A stretch of 64,000 nucleotides of DNA from Lithobates sylvaticus. Its lineage: Eukaryota; Chordata; Amphibia; Anura; Ranidae. This document shows positions 23,992 through 35,900 of this stretch, piece by piece. Below the pieces are notes generated by a model. The model was not told the origin of the DNA. It made no database searches and saw only the letters and a list, made by a program, of their open reading frames with translations. The DNA lies in contig CM053030.1 of NCBI GenBank assembly GCA_028564925.1, forward strand, positions 372,212,945 to 372,276,944. Reading direction: 5' to 3'. The stretch's first letter is position 1, and each line of letters begins with the position of its first letter. The translations under genes were made by a program, and so were the position numbers.

Positions 23992-24986
23992 TTAACCACT
24001 TCAGCACCGGGCCATTTTACCCCCTTCCTTGCCAGAGCACTTTTTGCGATTCGGCACTGCATCGCTTTAACTAACAATTGCGCGGTCGTGCGACGTTACA
24101 CCCAAACAAATTTGACGTCCTTTTTTTCCCACAAATAGAGCTTTCTTTTGGTGGTATTTGATCACCTCTGCGGTTTTTATTTTTCGCGATATAAACAAAA
24201 GAAGAGCGACAATTTTGAAAAAAAACTAATATTTTTTACCTTTTGCTATAATAAATATCCCATTTTTTTTTTAAAAAAAACGATTTTTTTCCTCAGTTTA
24301 GGCCGATACGTATTCTTCTACATATTTTTGGTAAAAAAAAAAAAATCGCAATAAGCCTATATAGATCGGTTTGCGCAAAAGTTATAGCGTCTACAAAATA
24401 GGGGATAGATTTATTGCATTTTTTTTTTTTTAACTAGTAATGGCGGCGATCTGCGATTTTTTTTTTTTTTTCGTGACTGCAATATTGTGGCGGACACTTC
24501 GGACACATTTTTGGGACCATTCACATTTACACAACGATCGTTGCTATAAAATTGCAGTGATTACTGTGTAAATGTGACTGGCAGGGAAGGGGTTAACACT
24601 AGGTGGCGCTGCAGGGGTTAATGTGTTCCCTATAGGAGTGATTCTAACTGTGAGGGGAGGGGACTCACAAGGGGAGGAGACCGATCATGTGTTCCTCCGT
24701 ACTGGGATCACATGATCGGTCTCCTCTCCGCTGACAGGACGTGGAGCTGTGTGTTTACACACACAGCTCCACGGTCCCGCACGGTCCCGTTGTTTTAACG
24801 GGCAATCGCGGGTGCCCGGCGGACATCGCGGCCGCCGGGCACCCACAGCGGGTCCCGAGCGACGCCGCGGGCGCGCGCGTGCCCCCCAGGCGGCCGGGAA
24901 TGGGAGGACGTCATATGACTCCCACCCAGGATGGGAGATCCACCTTGTGGGCGTCATATGACAGTGGGCGGTAGGGAAGTGGTTAA
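23992..24986 (+). repeat. TTAA-flanked element A (about 1 kb, piggyBac-like MITE)
   Basis: TTAACCACTTCAGCACCGGG at the left and GGGAAGTGGTTAA at the right, with TTAA at both ends. Internal hallmarks are GCACTGCATCGCTTTAACTA, CAAATAGAGCTTTCTTTTGG and a run of A/T homopolymers. A GC-rich right half contains the hairpins GACCGATCATGTG and GGAGCTGTGTGTTTACACAC. Non-coding. Its right TTAA is also the left TTAA of element B. Confidence 0.85.
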
Positions 24987-25797
24987 CCACTTGCTTACTG
25001 GGCACCTAAACCCCCCTCTCCTGCCCAGACCAATTTTCAGCTTTTAGCGCTGTCACTCTTTGAATGACAATTGTCATACAACACTGTACCCAAATAACAT
25101 TTTTATCCTTTTTTTCCCACAAATAGAGCTTTCTTTTGGTGGTATTTGAGCACCTCTGGGGTTTTTTATTCTTTGTTAAAAAAAAATACAATAAAATATT
25201 TTGTTAATATATTTTGCAAACAGGTAATTTTTCTCCTTCATTGATGTACGCTGATGAGGCTACACTGATGGGCACTGATGAGGTGGGCACTGAAGGGCAC
25301 TAATAGGTGGCACTGATGGGTGGCAGTGAGGGGCACTGGTAGGTGACACTGATAGGCAGCACTGCTATGTGGCACTGATTGGCACCACTGGTGGGCATTG
25401 ATAGGTGGCACTTGTGGGCACTGATGGGTGGCACTGATTGCTGACACTTACTACTGTGGGCACTGATTTGTGGCACTGGCAGGCAGTACTTTTGGGCACA
25501 TATGAGGCGGCTTTGGGACCGATGTCCCTTCAAACAGAAGCCGGCGATTGGCTGTCAGTGTGAGAAAAAAACTCGAATCCTCTGTTTACATCATGTGATC
25601 AGCTGTCATTGGCTGACAGCTAATCACATGGTAAGGGGCCGGGATCGACCCCTTACTCGGATCTGTGATCACCCGCATGACCCCTTCAGGGGGGCGTGGC
25701 CAGCTTGCAAAGGGGAGAACGTCAATAGACAGCCTCCCGGCAAAGCAGATCTGCGCCGTAGCTGTCATTCGGCTATATCGCGGATCTGAACAATTTA
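24983..25797 (+). repeat. TTAA-type element B with GGCACTGATGGG minisatellite
   Basis: It begins TTAACCACTTGCTTACTGGG and contains ATAGAGCTTTCTTTTGGTGG. From about 25255 to 25470 there is a ~20-bp tandem repeat of GGCACTGAT type. It ends where element C begins, so its right end may be missing. Related to the copy at 38841-39430. Confidence 0.75.
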
Positions 25798-26813
25798 ACC
25801 ACTTCAGCCCCAGACCAATTGGCAGCCAAAGGACCAGGCCCCTTTTTGCGATTCGGCACTGCGTCGCTTTAACTGACAATTGCGCGGTTGTGCGACGTGG
25901 CTCCCAAACAAAATTGGCGTCCTTTTTTTCCCCACAAATAGAGCTTTCTTTTGGTGGTATTTGATCGCCCCTGCGGTATTTATTTTTTGCGCTATAAACA
26001 AAAATAAAGCGACAATTTTGAAAAAAATGCAATATTTTTTACTTTTTGCTATAATAAATACCCTCAAAAAATATATAAAAAAAAACATTTTTTTTCCTCA
26101 GTTTAGGCCGATAGGTATTCTTCTACATATTTTTGGTAAAAAAAAAAAAAAATCGCAATTAGCGATTATTGATTAGTTTGCGCAAAAGTTATAGCGTTTA
26201 CAAAATAGGGGATAGTTTTATAGCATTTTTATTAATATTTTTTTTTATTAGTAATGGCGGCGATCAGCGATTTTTATTGTGACTGCGACATTATGGCGGA
26301 CACATCGGACATTTTTGACACATTTGTCATTTATACAGAAATCAGTGCTATTTAAATAGCACTGATTCCTATGTAAATGACAGTTGTAGTGAAGGGGTTA
26401 ACCACTAGGGGGCGGGGAGGAGTCAGTGTGACGTGTTGTGTTTTTTTTACAGTAGGGGGGCGTGGCTGTACGTCTGACGTCATTGATCGGTGTTCCCGAT
26501 GACAGGGAACCGCCGATCACTGACAGTCAGTGTAGGAAGCGCGGGGAGAGGTTTGTTTACACAAACCTCTCCCCGTTCTTCAGCTCCGTAACCCGATCGT
26601 GGGATACCAGCGGCGATCGGGTCCGCTGGTCCCCGGCCGTGGTCACGGAGCTCCCGACCGGGTCGCGAGCGCGCCGCTGGCGGCGCGCGCGCGCCGCTGG
26701 CGGCGCCGCCCCCCCGGGCAGGCAAATTAAAGGGGACGTACCCGTACGTGCTTTTGCCTGCCCGTGCCATTCTGCAGACGTATATCTACATGAGGCGGTC
26801 GGGAAGCGGTTAA
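25795..26813 (+). repeat. TTAA-flanked element C (about 1 kb)
   Basis: TTAACCACTTCAGCCCCAGA at the left, CGGTCGGGAAGCGGTTAA at the right. Close relative of element A on the left half; its right half has different GC-rich hairpins (GGCGCGCGCGCGCCGCTGGC, CCTCTCCCCG/CGGGGAGAGG). An inverted near-copy stands at 48947-49955. Confidence 0.88.
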
Positions 26814-27117
26814 AGCCCCAATTTTAAAAACCCCTCTAATGTGCACTGACAGTCTATTGTCCTTTATACCCTGTGAAGTTCTCCATTCAGGTTTCTTATT
26901 GCTCACATTTTCAGCCGCTCTGCAGACAGATGGAAAAATTGGGTTTTCCTCCGTCTGCAGAATCGGACAATAGCGGAGGCGGACGATAATGGGGGTGTCA
27001 GCGGATGCTTATCCGCTGACACCCGCTATCCCATAGGGGTGCATGTATGTCCGTTTTTTCATCCAAAAACGGATGGATGAAAAACGGACATATGGTCCGC
27101 ATGTGTGAAAGGGGCCT
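26814..27117. repeat. Truncated TTTCACAC-type MITE with hairpins
   Basis: Contains GTGTCAGCGGATGC/GCATCCGCTGACAC and CCGTTTTTTCATCC/GGATGAAAAACGG hairpins and ends ATGTGTGAAAGGGGCC. The first ~95 bp recur at 39587-39680 (CACTGACAGTCTATTGTCCT), showing another shared block. Confidence 0.5.
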
Positions 27118-27119
27118 TA

Positions 27120-28050
27120 GGCCTCATACACACGGACATTTTAAGGCTCCATGCACACTGAAGCTCAAAAAAGCTTTTTCTGGACGCTAGATTGCTGGCA
27201 GAAAAAGCTGGTTGAATAACATGCTTTTAACAGCGTTTTGTACTAGCGTTTATTATCGTTTATGAGCGTTTTAATAAAAATACACAGAGGACACTCCAAA
27301 AATCCCACAATGTATTCCAAACTCCCACAATGCATTGAAAAAATAGAACGCCGAACGCTAATTAACGCGCGTTCATGAGCGTTTATCAGCGTTTGGCTTT
27401 TTTGGCGGTGAAAAACGGCACTTTGAACGCAAATTTCTGGCGTTCAGAAAAAAGCCTATAAACCCCACTGCTCATTAAAGCTAAAAAACGTCAATGTGTG
27501 CATGGACACATAGGCTAACATAGAGTAGAGTTTATGGGCTTTTAAAAAAAATGCCCAAACTCCAATAAACTGCAGTTTATGAGCTTCAGTGTGCATGGAG
27601 CCTAACAGCGGCTTTTTTGAGCTTTTTTTGCTGCTCAAGAAGGCAACTCCATGTTATTCAATGGGCTCATACACACCATGGCGTTTTTGAGCTGTAACGG
27701 GCATGGTCGTTTTTTAAGCTCCAAAAAAATCAAGGACCAGTGCCTTCAGAGGCTCCTGCGCTAGAGCTTTTTTGACGCCGAAAAAAGCTCAAAAACGTGC
27801 ATTATTGCTATACCGACGTTTTTTAGCGTCAGCGTTTTTAAGCTGTAAAAATGTTTATGCGGGTAATTTGAGAGTGGAAAATAGGAGAGGGATGTTTTTT
27901 TAAAAAAAAAACGCGCCTTAGCGTTAATGCTTAAAAATGATGTTAAACGCGTATTGACGCTAATAAAATTGCGTTTTTAATGCTGCTTTTTTTCCAGGTG
28001 TTGTTACTAGCTTTACAGCCCGTTTTTTAAAACGTCCATGTGTATGAGGC
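27120..28050. repeat. TTA-flanked MITE with GCCTCATACACAYGGAC termini
   Basis: GCCTCATACACACGGACATT at the left, complement GCCTCATACACATGGACGTT at the right, TTA adjacent on both sides. Much of the interior is a nested element (27145-27602) plus ALU-free AGCTTTTTT/AAAAAAGCT stretches. Non-coding. Confidence 0.8.
27145..27602. repeat. Nested TAA-flanked MITE with GGCTCCATGCACACTGAAGC termini
   Basis: The left terminus GGCTCCATGCACACTGAAGC and its exact complement at the right are bounded by TAA on each side. Inserted within the element at 27120-28050. Confidence 0.88.
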
Positions 28051-28408
28051 TTAAATATGAGATCTGAGGACTTTTTGACCCCAGATCTCATATTTAAGAG
28101 GACCTGTCATGCTTTTTTTTTTCTATTACAAGGGATGTTTACATTCCTTGTAATAGGAATAAAAGTGACCCAATTTTTAATTTTTTTTTAAAAACATTGT
28201 AAAAATAAATAAGAATTTTTTTTTTTTTTTTTTTTTAAATCGCCCCTTCCCGACGAGCTCGCGTGCAGAAGCGAACGCATACGTGAGTAGCGCCCACATA
28301 TGAAAACGGTGTTCAAATCACACATGTGAGGTATCGCCGCGATCGGTAGAGCGAGAGCAATAATTATAGCCCTAGACCTCCTCTGTAACGCAAAACATGC
28401 AACCTGTG
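28051..28408. other. Hairpin-rich repeat remnant
   Basis: Two hairpins (ATGAGATCTG...CAGATCTCAT; ATTACAAGG...CCTTGTAAT), a poly-T tract and the string GGTATCGCCGCGATCGGTAG. Probably the tail of another high-copy frog repeat. No termini found. Confidence 0.4.
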
Positions 28409-29214
28409 TATATGTAGATCTGACTCCCCTAATTTTGGAACTTCCTGGAAATAATTGGGCAGACTTCAGAGATGACACAGTAAGCAGCAGAAGCACTACA
28501 AGTGACAGCAGAGCATGCCTGTAGGGTAGAGCCCACCTCACAGACAGCACAGGGGGAGATCACACGTGATCTATGCTCGCTCACCTCGGCTCTCTCACCA
28601 TCTCCTTCCTCCAGATAATGTCACAAATCCCATCCAACTACCGGACTAGTCCATGCTTCTAATCCCAGAGCAACTGCAGAGACCCCGGACTACAGTGTGT
28701 CCGAGGGGAACTCCATCATTACCACCTGGCGGGAATGACACATAAACAACCCGCTGTGGTGTCTTGTACACACCTGTGCAGTGATCGCTATTTATTCTCA
28801 CCTATTCTAATATACGGAATCATATTCATTTTAAAGCAAGTGAAAATTATATATTGTTTGCACATCACCACCCCTATTGTTAGTGTTTAATGGATTGCTC
28901 CGTTCCCCCAGTAACAGGGATGCAAGGAACTGACGCTTCACAGAGCCTGCTGATGATTGGACAGATAAGAAACTGCCTGATTGGTAATGAGAAGCCCTAG
29001 CCTAGCCTATAGCAGAGGCGCTTCGATACCACGTGACCTATAGGCTTTCTCTGTGCAATTTGTCAAAACAGAAATAAAGTTCGGTCGTTTAAAATTGTGT
29101 TCTGTTTCTCTTCCTTATTGTAGCTGGAGATATACATGTATTATGAAGCCGTGCTGCTGTCCTCACAGCCCTGATCGGAAAATGTGGGAGGAGAAGGAGT
29201 ACACAGGCCACACC
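28409..29214 (+). repeat. Segmental duplication, copy 2
   Basis: Second copy of the block at 22382-23183, same orientation, about 6.0 kb downstream. It carries the extra 6-bp repeat CTAGCCTAGCC and a few substitutions. It is followed directly by a promoter-like module. Confidence 0.9.
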
Positions 29215-29261
29215 TACTGACCAATGGCAGAGCCGCGAGCTCAAAGCTGTTAGATAGCAGG

Positions 29262-30145
29262 ACTGAGGGGGCGGAGCTTCCTCCGGAGACAGCCAATTAA
29301 GTGCTAGCGCGCGGCGAGAGGGCGTTTCCTTACTGCGTCACTCGGATGGCAGATCAGCCTGCGATTGACCACCTAGAGCAGGGGTCTCCAAACTTTTCAA
29401 ACAAAGGGCCAGTCTACTGTCCTTCAGACTTTAGGAGGGCCGGATTGTGGCCAGCGGGGGTAGAAAATGTCCCAGGCCCAGCATCAGTGAGAATAAATAT
29501 GTCCTCAGGTTTGGTGGTCAGTAGGAGGGGTAGTGCCCCATTATTAGTATTAATAGGAGGAGTAGTGCCCTATTATTGGTATAAGGAGGAGTAGTGCCCC
29601 ATTATTGGTATTAGGAGGAGTAGTATTCTATCATTGGTATCAGTGGAAGACATTGTGCCCCATGGCTGGTGTCAGTGGGAGGAATATTTCCTCATATAAT
29701 TGGGAGGAATAGTGCCCCAAGGGCCGTATAAAGGCTAGCAAAGGGCCACATCTGGCCCCCGGGCCACAGTTTGGAGACCCCTGACCTAGAGGAGCACGAT
29801 TCGGCTGTTCTCCGTCACGCCCACCTCTTCCTGCAGAAGCACAGCTGGATACTAAGAGGGCGGAGCCTGTCACTATTGTATTTAGAGAGAGAGAGAGGGC
29901 GGGCATTTACTGAAGCCGAGTCGGACATTTTTACTAATGGATCGCAGAAAGCCATGGGCGGGTCTAGGCCGGCTACACCACCCACCGATGTCATCAGTGT
30001 AAGAAATAAAAAAATAACGCCATGTGTCACTAAAAGCGGAGAATGTGAGGGAGGAGCCGAGGGCACCAATGCTGTCAAGCAGGAGTACACAGCCACGCCT
30101 ACTGACCAATGGCAGAGCCGCAAGCTCAAAGCTCTTAGACAGCAG
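29262..30145 (+). promoter_or_regulatory. Promoter-like GC-box/CCAAT module 2 (split by hAT)
   Basis: GGGGGCGGAGCTTCCTCCGG, then ACAGCCAATTAAGTG (CCAAT box) and TTACTGCGTCACTCGG. The unit is then interrupted by the hAT element at 29379-29783 and resumes at ACCTAGAGGAGCACGATTCG. It includes GGGCGGGCATTTACTGAAGC, the GA-repeat GAGAGAGAGAGAG and CGCCATGTGTCACTAAAAGC. Confidence 0.4.
29379..29783. mobile_element. Non-autonomous hAT element
   Basis: The ends are CAGGGGTCTCCAAACT and its exact complement AGTTTGGAGACCCCTG. An exact 8-bp duplication, ACCTAGAG, flanks it (29371-29378 and 29784-29791), the hallmark of hAT insertion. The interior is a tandem-like GGAGTAGTGCCCCATTATTGG series with GGCCAGT/GGGCCGGA motifs. 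No transposase. Confidence 0.95.
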
Positions 30146-30359
30146 GATTGAGGGGGCGGAGCCTGATCCATAGACAGCCAATAAAGTGTGAGCGCGCGGC
30201 GACTTTACTGCGTAAGGGCGGATCAGCCTGCGATTGACCACCTAGAGGAGGAGCCCAATACGGCTGTTCTCCGTCACGCCCACCTCCATGTCTGCCTACA
30301 GCATCACAGTTTGACGCTAAGAGGGTAGAGACTATCACAAAGCTGTTAGATAGCAGGAC
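30146..30359 (+). promoter_or_regulatory. Promoter-like module 3
   Basis: GGGGGCGGAGCCTGATCCAT, ACAGCCAATAAAGTGTG, GCGCGCGGCGACTTTACTGC and the CTACAGCATCACAG segment. Shorter than module 1: the part after GACTATCAC runs straight into the next module. Confidence 0.4.
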
Positions 30360-30490
30360 TGAGGGGGCGGAGCTTTCTCCAGAGACAGCCAATTAAGTGC
30401 GAGCGCGTGGCGAGAGGGCGTTTCCTTACTGCGTCACTCGGAGGGCAGATCAGCCTGCGATTGACCACCTAGAGGAGCCCGATTCGGTGT
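30360..30490 (+). promoter_or_regulatory. Promoter-like module 4 (truncated)
   Basis: TGAGGGGGCGGAGCTTTCTC, ACAGCCAATTAAGTGCG and CTTACTGCGTCACTCGGAGG. It ends at CGATTCGGTGTTCTGTCAC, where the sequence leading into the satellite begins. Confidence 0.4.
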
Positions 30491-30739
30491 TCTGTCACGG
30501 ACAGTCCGGTGTTCTATCACCAAGTGTCCGGCTGTCACTAGGTGTCCGAAGTGTACTGCGCATGCGCAGTACGGAGCATAAAAAGTTTCGGAAGATGAAC
30601 GGCGCCTGCGCCGTGAGTGGATGTGTAAGCCCCACCATCCAAGCGGACATAGGGCTAGTCAAACTTAGAGGGCCGCTCGCCACGCTTCGGGCATGGCCTC
30701 GCTGCGCTCGGCTCATTTATATTCTAACTCTATGTCCAG
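30491..30739. other. Left flank of satellite array with palindromic TGCGCATGCGCA
   Basis: Contains GTGTCCG repeats and TGTACTGCGCATGCGCAGTA, the latter an NRF1-like palindrome, followed by GATGAACGGCGCCTGCG. The same block, shortened, forms the centre of the inverted array (32888-32985), so the flank and the centre are copies of one another. Confidence 0.6.
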
Positions 30740-32888
30740 TTCTTTCAAGTGCCATGGTCGCCAACGGTCCAATTTTGATCTTTTTTGAACTTTCGCATGT
30801 TGCGTTTTTTTCAACTGTCATTTTGGGCGACGAGTGCGATTTTGAGCGATTTTGGTCAAAAAACGCAAGTCTGGGTGGTTTTGGGCCTATTTTGTCATTT
30901 CTTCCAACTGCCATGGTCGCCAACGGTCCAATTTTGATCTTTTTTGAATTTTCGCACGTTGCGTTTTTTCAACTGTCATTTTGGGCGACGAGTGCGATTT
31001 TGAGCGATTTTTGTCAAAAAACGCAAGTCTGGGTGGTTTTGGGCCTATTTTGTCATTTCTTCCAACTGCCATGGTCGCCAACGGTCCAATTTTGATCTTT
31101 TTTGAATTTTCGCACGTTGCGTTTTTTTCAACTGTCATTTTGGGTGACGAGTGCGATTTTGGTCAAAAAACGCAAGTCTGGGTGGTTTTGGGCCTATTTT
31201 GTCATTTCTTTCAACTGCCATGGTCGCCAACTGTCCAATTTTGATCTTTTTTGAATTTTTGCACGTTGCGTTTTTTTCAACTGTCATTTTGGGCGACGAG
31301 TGCGATTTTGAGCGATTTTGGTCAAAAAACGCAAGTCTGGGTGGTTTTGGGCCTATTTTGTGATTTCTTCCAACTGCCATGGTCGCCAACGGTCCAATTT
31401 TGATCTTTTTTGAATTTTCGCACGTTGCGTTTTTTCAACTGTCATTTTGGGCGACGAGTGCGATTTTGAGCGATTTTGGTCAAAAAACGCAAGTCTGGGT
31501 GGTTTTGGGCCTATTTTGTCATTTCTTCCAACTGCCATGGTCGCCAACGGTCCAATTTTGATCTTTTTTGAATTTTCGCACGTTGCGTTTTTTTCAACTG
31601 TCATTTTGGGCGATGAGTGCGATTTTGGTCAAAAAACGCAAGTCTGGGTGGTTTTGGGCCTATTTTGTCATTTCTTTCAACTGCCATGGTCGCCAACGGT
31701 CCAATTTTGATCTTTTTTGAATTTTCGCACGTTGCGTTTTTTTCAACTGTCATTTTGGGCGACGAGTGCGATTTTGAGCGATTTTGGTCAAAAAACGCAA
31801 GTCTGGGTGGTTTTGGGCCTATTTTGTCATTTCTTTCAACTGCCATGGTCGCCAACGGTCCAATTTTGATCTTTTTTGAATTTTCGCACGTTGCGTTTTT
31901 TCAACTGTCATTTTGGGCGACGAGTGCGATTTTGAGCGATTTTTGTCAAAAAACGCAAGTCTGGGTGGTTTTGGGCCTATTTTGTCATTTCTTCCAACTG
32001 CCATGGTCGCCAACGGTCCAATTTTGATCTTTTTTGAATTTTCGTACCTTACGTTTTTTCAACTGTCATTTTGGGCGACGAGTGCGATTTTGAGCGATTT
32101 TGGTCAAAAAACGCAAGTCTGGGTGGTTTTGGGCCTATTTTGTCATTTCTTCCAACTGCCATGGTCGCCAACGGTCCAATTTTGATCTTTTTTGAACTTT
32201 CGCACGTTGCGTTTTTTTCAACTGTCATTTTGGGCGACGAGTGCGATTTTGGTCAAAAAACGCAAGTCTGGGTGGTTTTGGGCCTATTTTGTCATTTCTT
32301 CCAACTGCCATGGTCGCCAACGGTCCAATTTTGATCTTTTTTGAATTTTCGCACGTTGCGTTTTTTCAACTGTCATTTTGGGCGACGAGTGCGATTTTGA
32401 GCGATTTTTGTCAAAAAACGCAAGTCTGGGTGGTTTTGGGCCTATTTTGTCATTTCTTCCAACTGCCATGGTCGCCAACGGTCCAATTTTGATCTTTTTT
32501 GAATTTTCGCACGTTGCGTTTTTTCAACTGTCATTTTGGGCGACGAGTGCGATTTTGAGCGATTTTTGTCAAAAACGCAAGTCTGGGTGGTTTTGGGCCT
32601 ATTTTGTCATTTCTTCCAACTGCCATGGTCGCCAACGGTCCAATTTTGATCTTTTTTGAACTTTCGCACGTTGCGTTTTTTTCAACTGTCATTTTGGGCG
32701 ACGAGTGCGATTTTGGTCAAAAAACGCAAGTCTGGGTGGTTTTGGGCCTATTTTGTCATTTCTTCCAACTGCCATGGTCGCCAACGGTCCAATTTTGATC
32801 TTTTTTGAATTTTCGCACGTTGCGTTTTTTTCAACTGTCATTTTGGGCGACGAGTGCGATTTTGAGCGATTTTGGTCAAAAAACGCAA
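30740..32888 (+). repeat. Satellite array, left arm (about 14 monomers)
   Basis: Tandem monomers of 159 bp, with 149-bp and similar variants lacking GAGCGATTTT, each containing CCATGGTCGCCAACGGTCCA, GCACGTTGCGTTTTTTTCAA and CGCAAGTCTGGGTGGTTTTG. I count about 14 CCATGGTCGCC sites. Monomers are very similar to each other, suggesting recent homogenisation. Frames on either strand stay open because 159 is divisible by three; this is not evidence of coding. Confidence 0.96.
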
Positions 32889-32985
32889 GCCGTCCCCCAT
32901 CACAAAGTGTCCGCTGTGTACTGCGCATGCGCAGTACACCCATATTCCGAAAATTGCCGAGGATGAACGGCGCCTGCCCCACCAA
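32889..32985. repeat. Centre of inverted satellite (spacer)
   Basis: About 95 bp separating oppositely oriented arms. It contains CGTCCCCCATCACAAAGTGT, TGTACTGCGCATGCGCAGTA and GATGAACGGCGCCTGCCCCA, a short version of the left flank at 30491-30739. Confidence 0.85.
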
Positions 32986-35900
32986 CCAGAACCACCCAGA
33001 CTTGCGTTTTTTGACCAAAATCGCACTCGTCGCCCAAAATGACAGTTGAAAAAAACGCAACGTGCGAAAGTTCAAAAAAGATCAAAATTGGACCGTTGGC
33101 GACCATGGCAGTTGGAAGAAATGACAAAATAGGCCCAAAACCACCCAGACTTGCGTTTTTTGACCAAAATCGCTCAAAATCGCACTCGTCGCCCAAAATG
33201 ACAGTTGAAAAAAACGCAACATGCGAAAGTTCAAAACAGATCAAAATTGGACCGTTGGCGACCATGGCAGTTGAAAGAAATGACAAAATAGGCCCAAAAC
33301 CACCCAGACTTGCGTTTTTTGACCAAAATCGCACTCGTCGCCCAAAATGACAGTTGAAAAAAACGCAACGTGCGAAAGTTCAAAAAAGATCAAAATTGGA
33401 CCGTTGGCGACCATGGCAGTTGAAAGAAATGACAAAATAGGCCCAAAACCACCCAGACTTGCGTTTTTTGACCAAAATCGCTCAAAATCGCACTCGTCGC
33501 CCAAAATGACAGTTGAAAAAAACGCAACGTGCGAAAACTCAAAAAAGATCAAAATTGGACCGTTGGCGACCATGGCAGTTGGAAAAAATGACAAAATAGG
33601 CCCAAAACCACCCAGACTTGCGTTTTTTGACCAAAATCGCACTCGTCGCCCAAAATGACAGTTGAAAAAAACGCAACGTGCGAAAGTAAAAAAAAGATCA
33701 AAATTGGACCGTTGGCGACCATGGCAGTTGGAAGAAATGACAAAATAGGCCCAAAACCACCCAGACTTGCGTTTTTTGACCAAAATCGCTCAAAATCGCA
33801 CTCGTCGCCCAAAATGACAGTTGAAAAAAACGCAACGTGCGAAAATTCAAAAAGGATCAAAATTGGACCGTTGGCGACCATGGCAATTGAAAGAAATGAC
33901 AAAATAGGCCCAAAACCACCCAGACTTGCGTTTTTTGACCAAATTCGCTCAAAATCGCACTCATCGCCCAAAATGACAGTTGAAAAAAACGCAAAGTGCG
34001 AAAGTTCAAAAATGATCAAAATTGGACCGTTGGCGACCATGGAAGTTGGAAGAAATGACAAAATAGGCCCAAAACCACCCAGACTTGCGTTTTTTGACCA
34101 AAATCGCTCAAAATCGCACTCGTCGCCCAAAATGACAGTTGAAAAAAAGGCAACGTGCGAAAGTTTAAAAAAGATCAAAATCGGACCGTTGGCGACCATG
34201 GCAGTTGGAAGAAGTGACAAAATAGGCCCAAAACCACCCAGACTTGCGTTTTTCGACCAAAATCGCTCAAAATCGCACTCGTCGCCCAAAATGACAGTTG
34301 AAAAAAACGCAACGTGCGAAAATTCAAAAAGGATCAAAATTGGACCGTTGGCGACCATGGCAATTGAAAGAAATGACAAAATAGGCCCAAAACCACCCAG
34401 ACTTGCGTTTTTTGACCAAATTCGCTCAAAATCGCACTCATCGCCCAAAATGACAGTTGAAAAAAACGCAAAGTGCGAAAGTTCAAAAATGATCAAAATT
34501 GGACCGTTGGCGACCATGGAAGTTGGAAGAAATGACAAAATAGGCCCAAAACCACCCAGACTTGCGTTTTTTGACCAAAATCGCTCAATCGCACTCGTCG
34601 CCCAAAATGACAGTTGAAAAAAACGCAACGTGCAAAAGTTTAAAAAAGTTCAAAATCGGACCGTTGGCGACCATGGCAGTTGGAAGAAGTGACAAAATAG
34701 GCCCAAAACCATCCAGACTTGCGTTTTTTGACCAAAATCGCACTCGTCGCCCAAAATGACAGTTGAAAAAAAGGCAACGTGCGAAAGTTCAAAAAAGATC
34801 AAAATTGGACCGTTGGCGACCATGGCAGTTGAAAGAAATGACAAAATAGGCCCAAAACCACCCAGACTTGCGTTTTTTGACCAAAATCGCTCAAAATCGC
34901 ACTCATCACCCAAAATGACAGTTGAAAAAAACGCAACGTGCGAAAATTCAAAAAGGATCAAAATTGGACCGTTGGCGACCATGGCAATTGAAAGAAATGA
35001 CAAAATAGGCCCAAAACCACCCAGACTTGCGTTTTTTGACCAAATTCGCTCAAAATCGCACTCATCGCCCAAAATGACAGTTGAAAAAAACGCAACGTGC
35101 GAAAGTAAAAAAAAGATCAAAATTGGACCGTTGGCGACCATGGCAGTTGGAAGAAATGACAAAATAGGCCCAAAACCACCCAGACTTGCGTTTTTTGACC
35201 AAAATCGCTCAAAATCGCACTCGTCGCCCAAAATGACAGTTGAAAAAAACGCAACGTGCGAAAATTCAAAAAGGATCAAAATTGGACCGTTGGCGACCAT
35301 GGCAATTGAAAGAAATGACAAAATAGGCCCAAAACCACCCAGACTTGCGTTTTTTGACCAAATTCGCTCAAAATCGCACTCATCGCCCAAAATGACAGTT
35401 GAAAAAAACGCAAAGTGCGAAAGTTCAAAAATGATCAAAATTGGACCGTTGGCGACCATGGAAGTTGGAAGAAATGACAAAATAGGCCCAAAACCACCCA
35501 GACTTGCGTTTTTTGACCAAAATCGCTCAAAATCGCACTCGTCGCCCAAAATGACAGTTGAAAAAAAGGCAACGTGCGAAAGTTTAAAAAAGATCAAAAT
35601 CGGACCGTTGGCGACCATGGCAGTTGGAAGAAGTGACAAAATAGGCCCAAAACCACCCAGACTTGCGTTTTTCGACCAAAATCGCTCAAAATCGCACTCG
35701 TCGCCCAAAATGACAGTTGAAAAAAACGCAACGTGCGAAAATTCAAAAAGGATCAAAATTGGACCGTTGGCGACCATGGCAATTGAAAGAAATGACAAAA
35801 TAGGCCCAAAACCACCCAGACTTGCGTTTTTTGACCAAATTCGCTCAAAATCGCACTCATCGCCCAAAATGACAGTTGAAAAAAACGCAAAGTGCGAAAG

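Noticed and set aside
25300-25530. CRISPR-like array in the GGCACTGATGG repeats
   Set aside because: The units are degenerate, contiguous and spacer-free, and the context is a eukaryotic MITE; it is a minisatellite.
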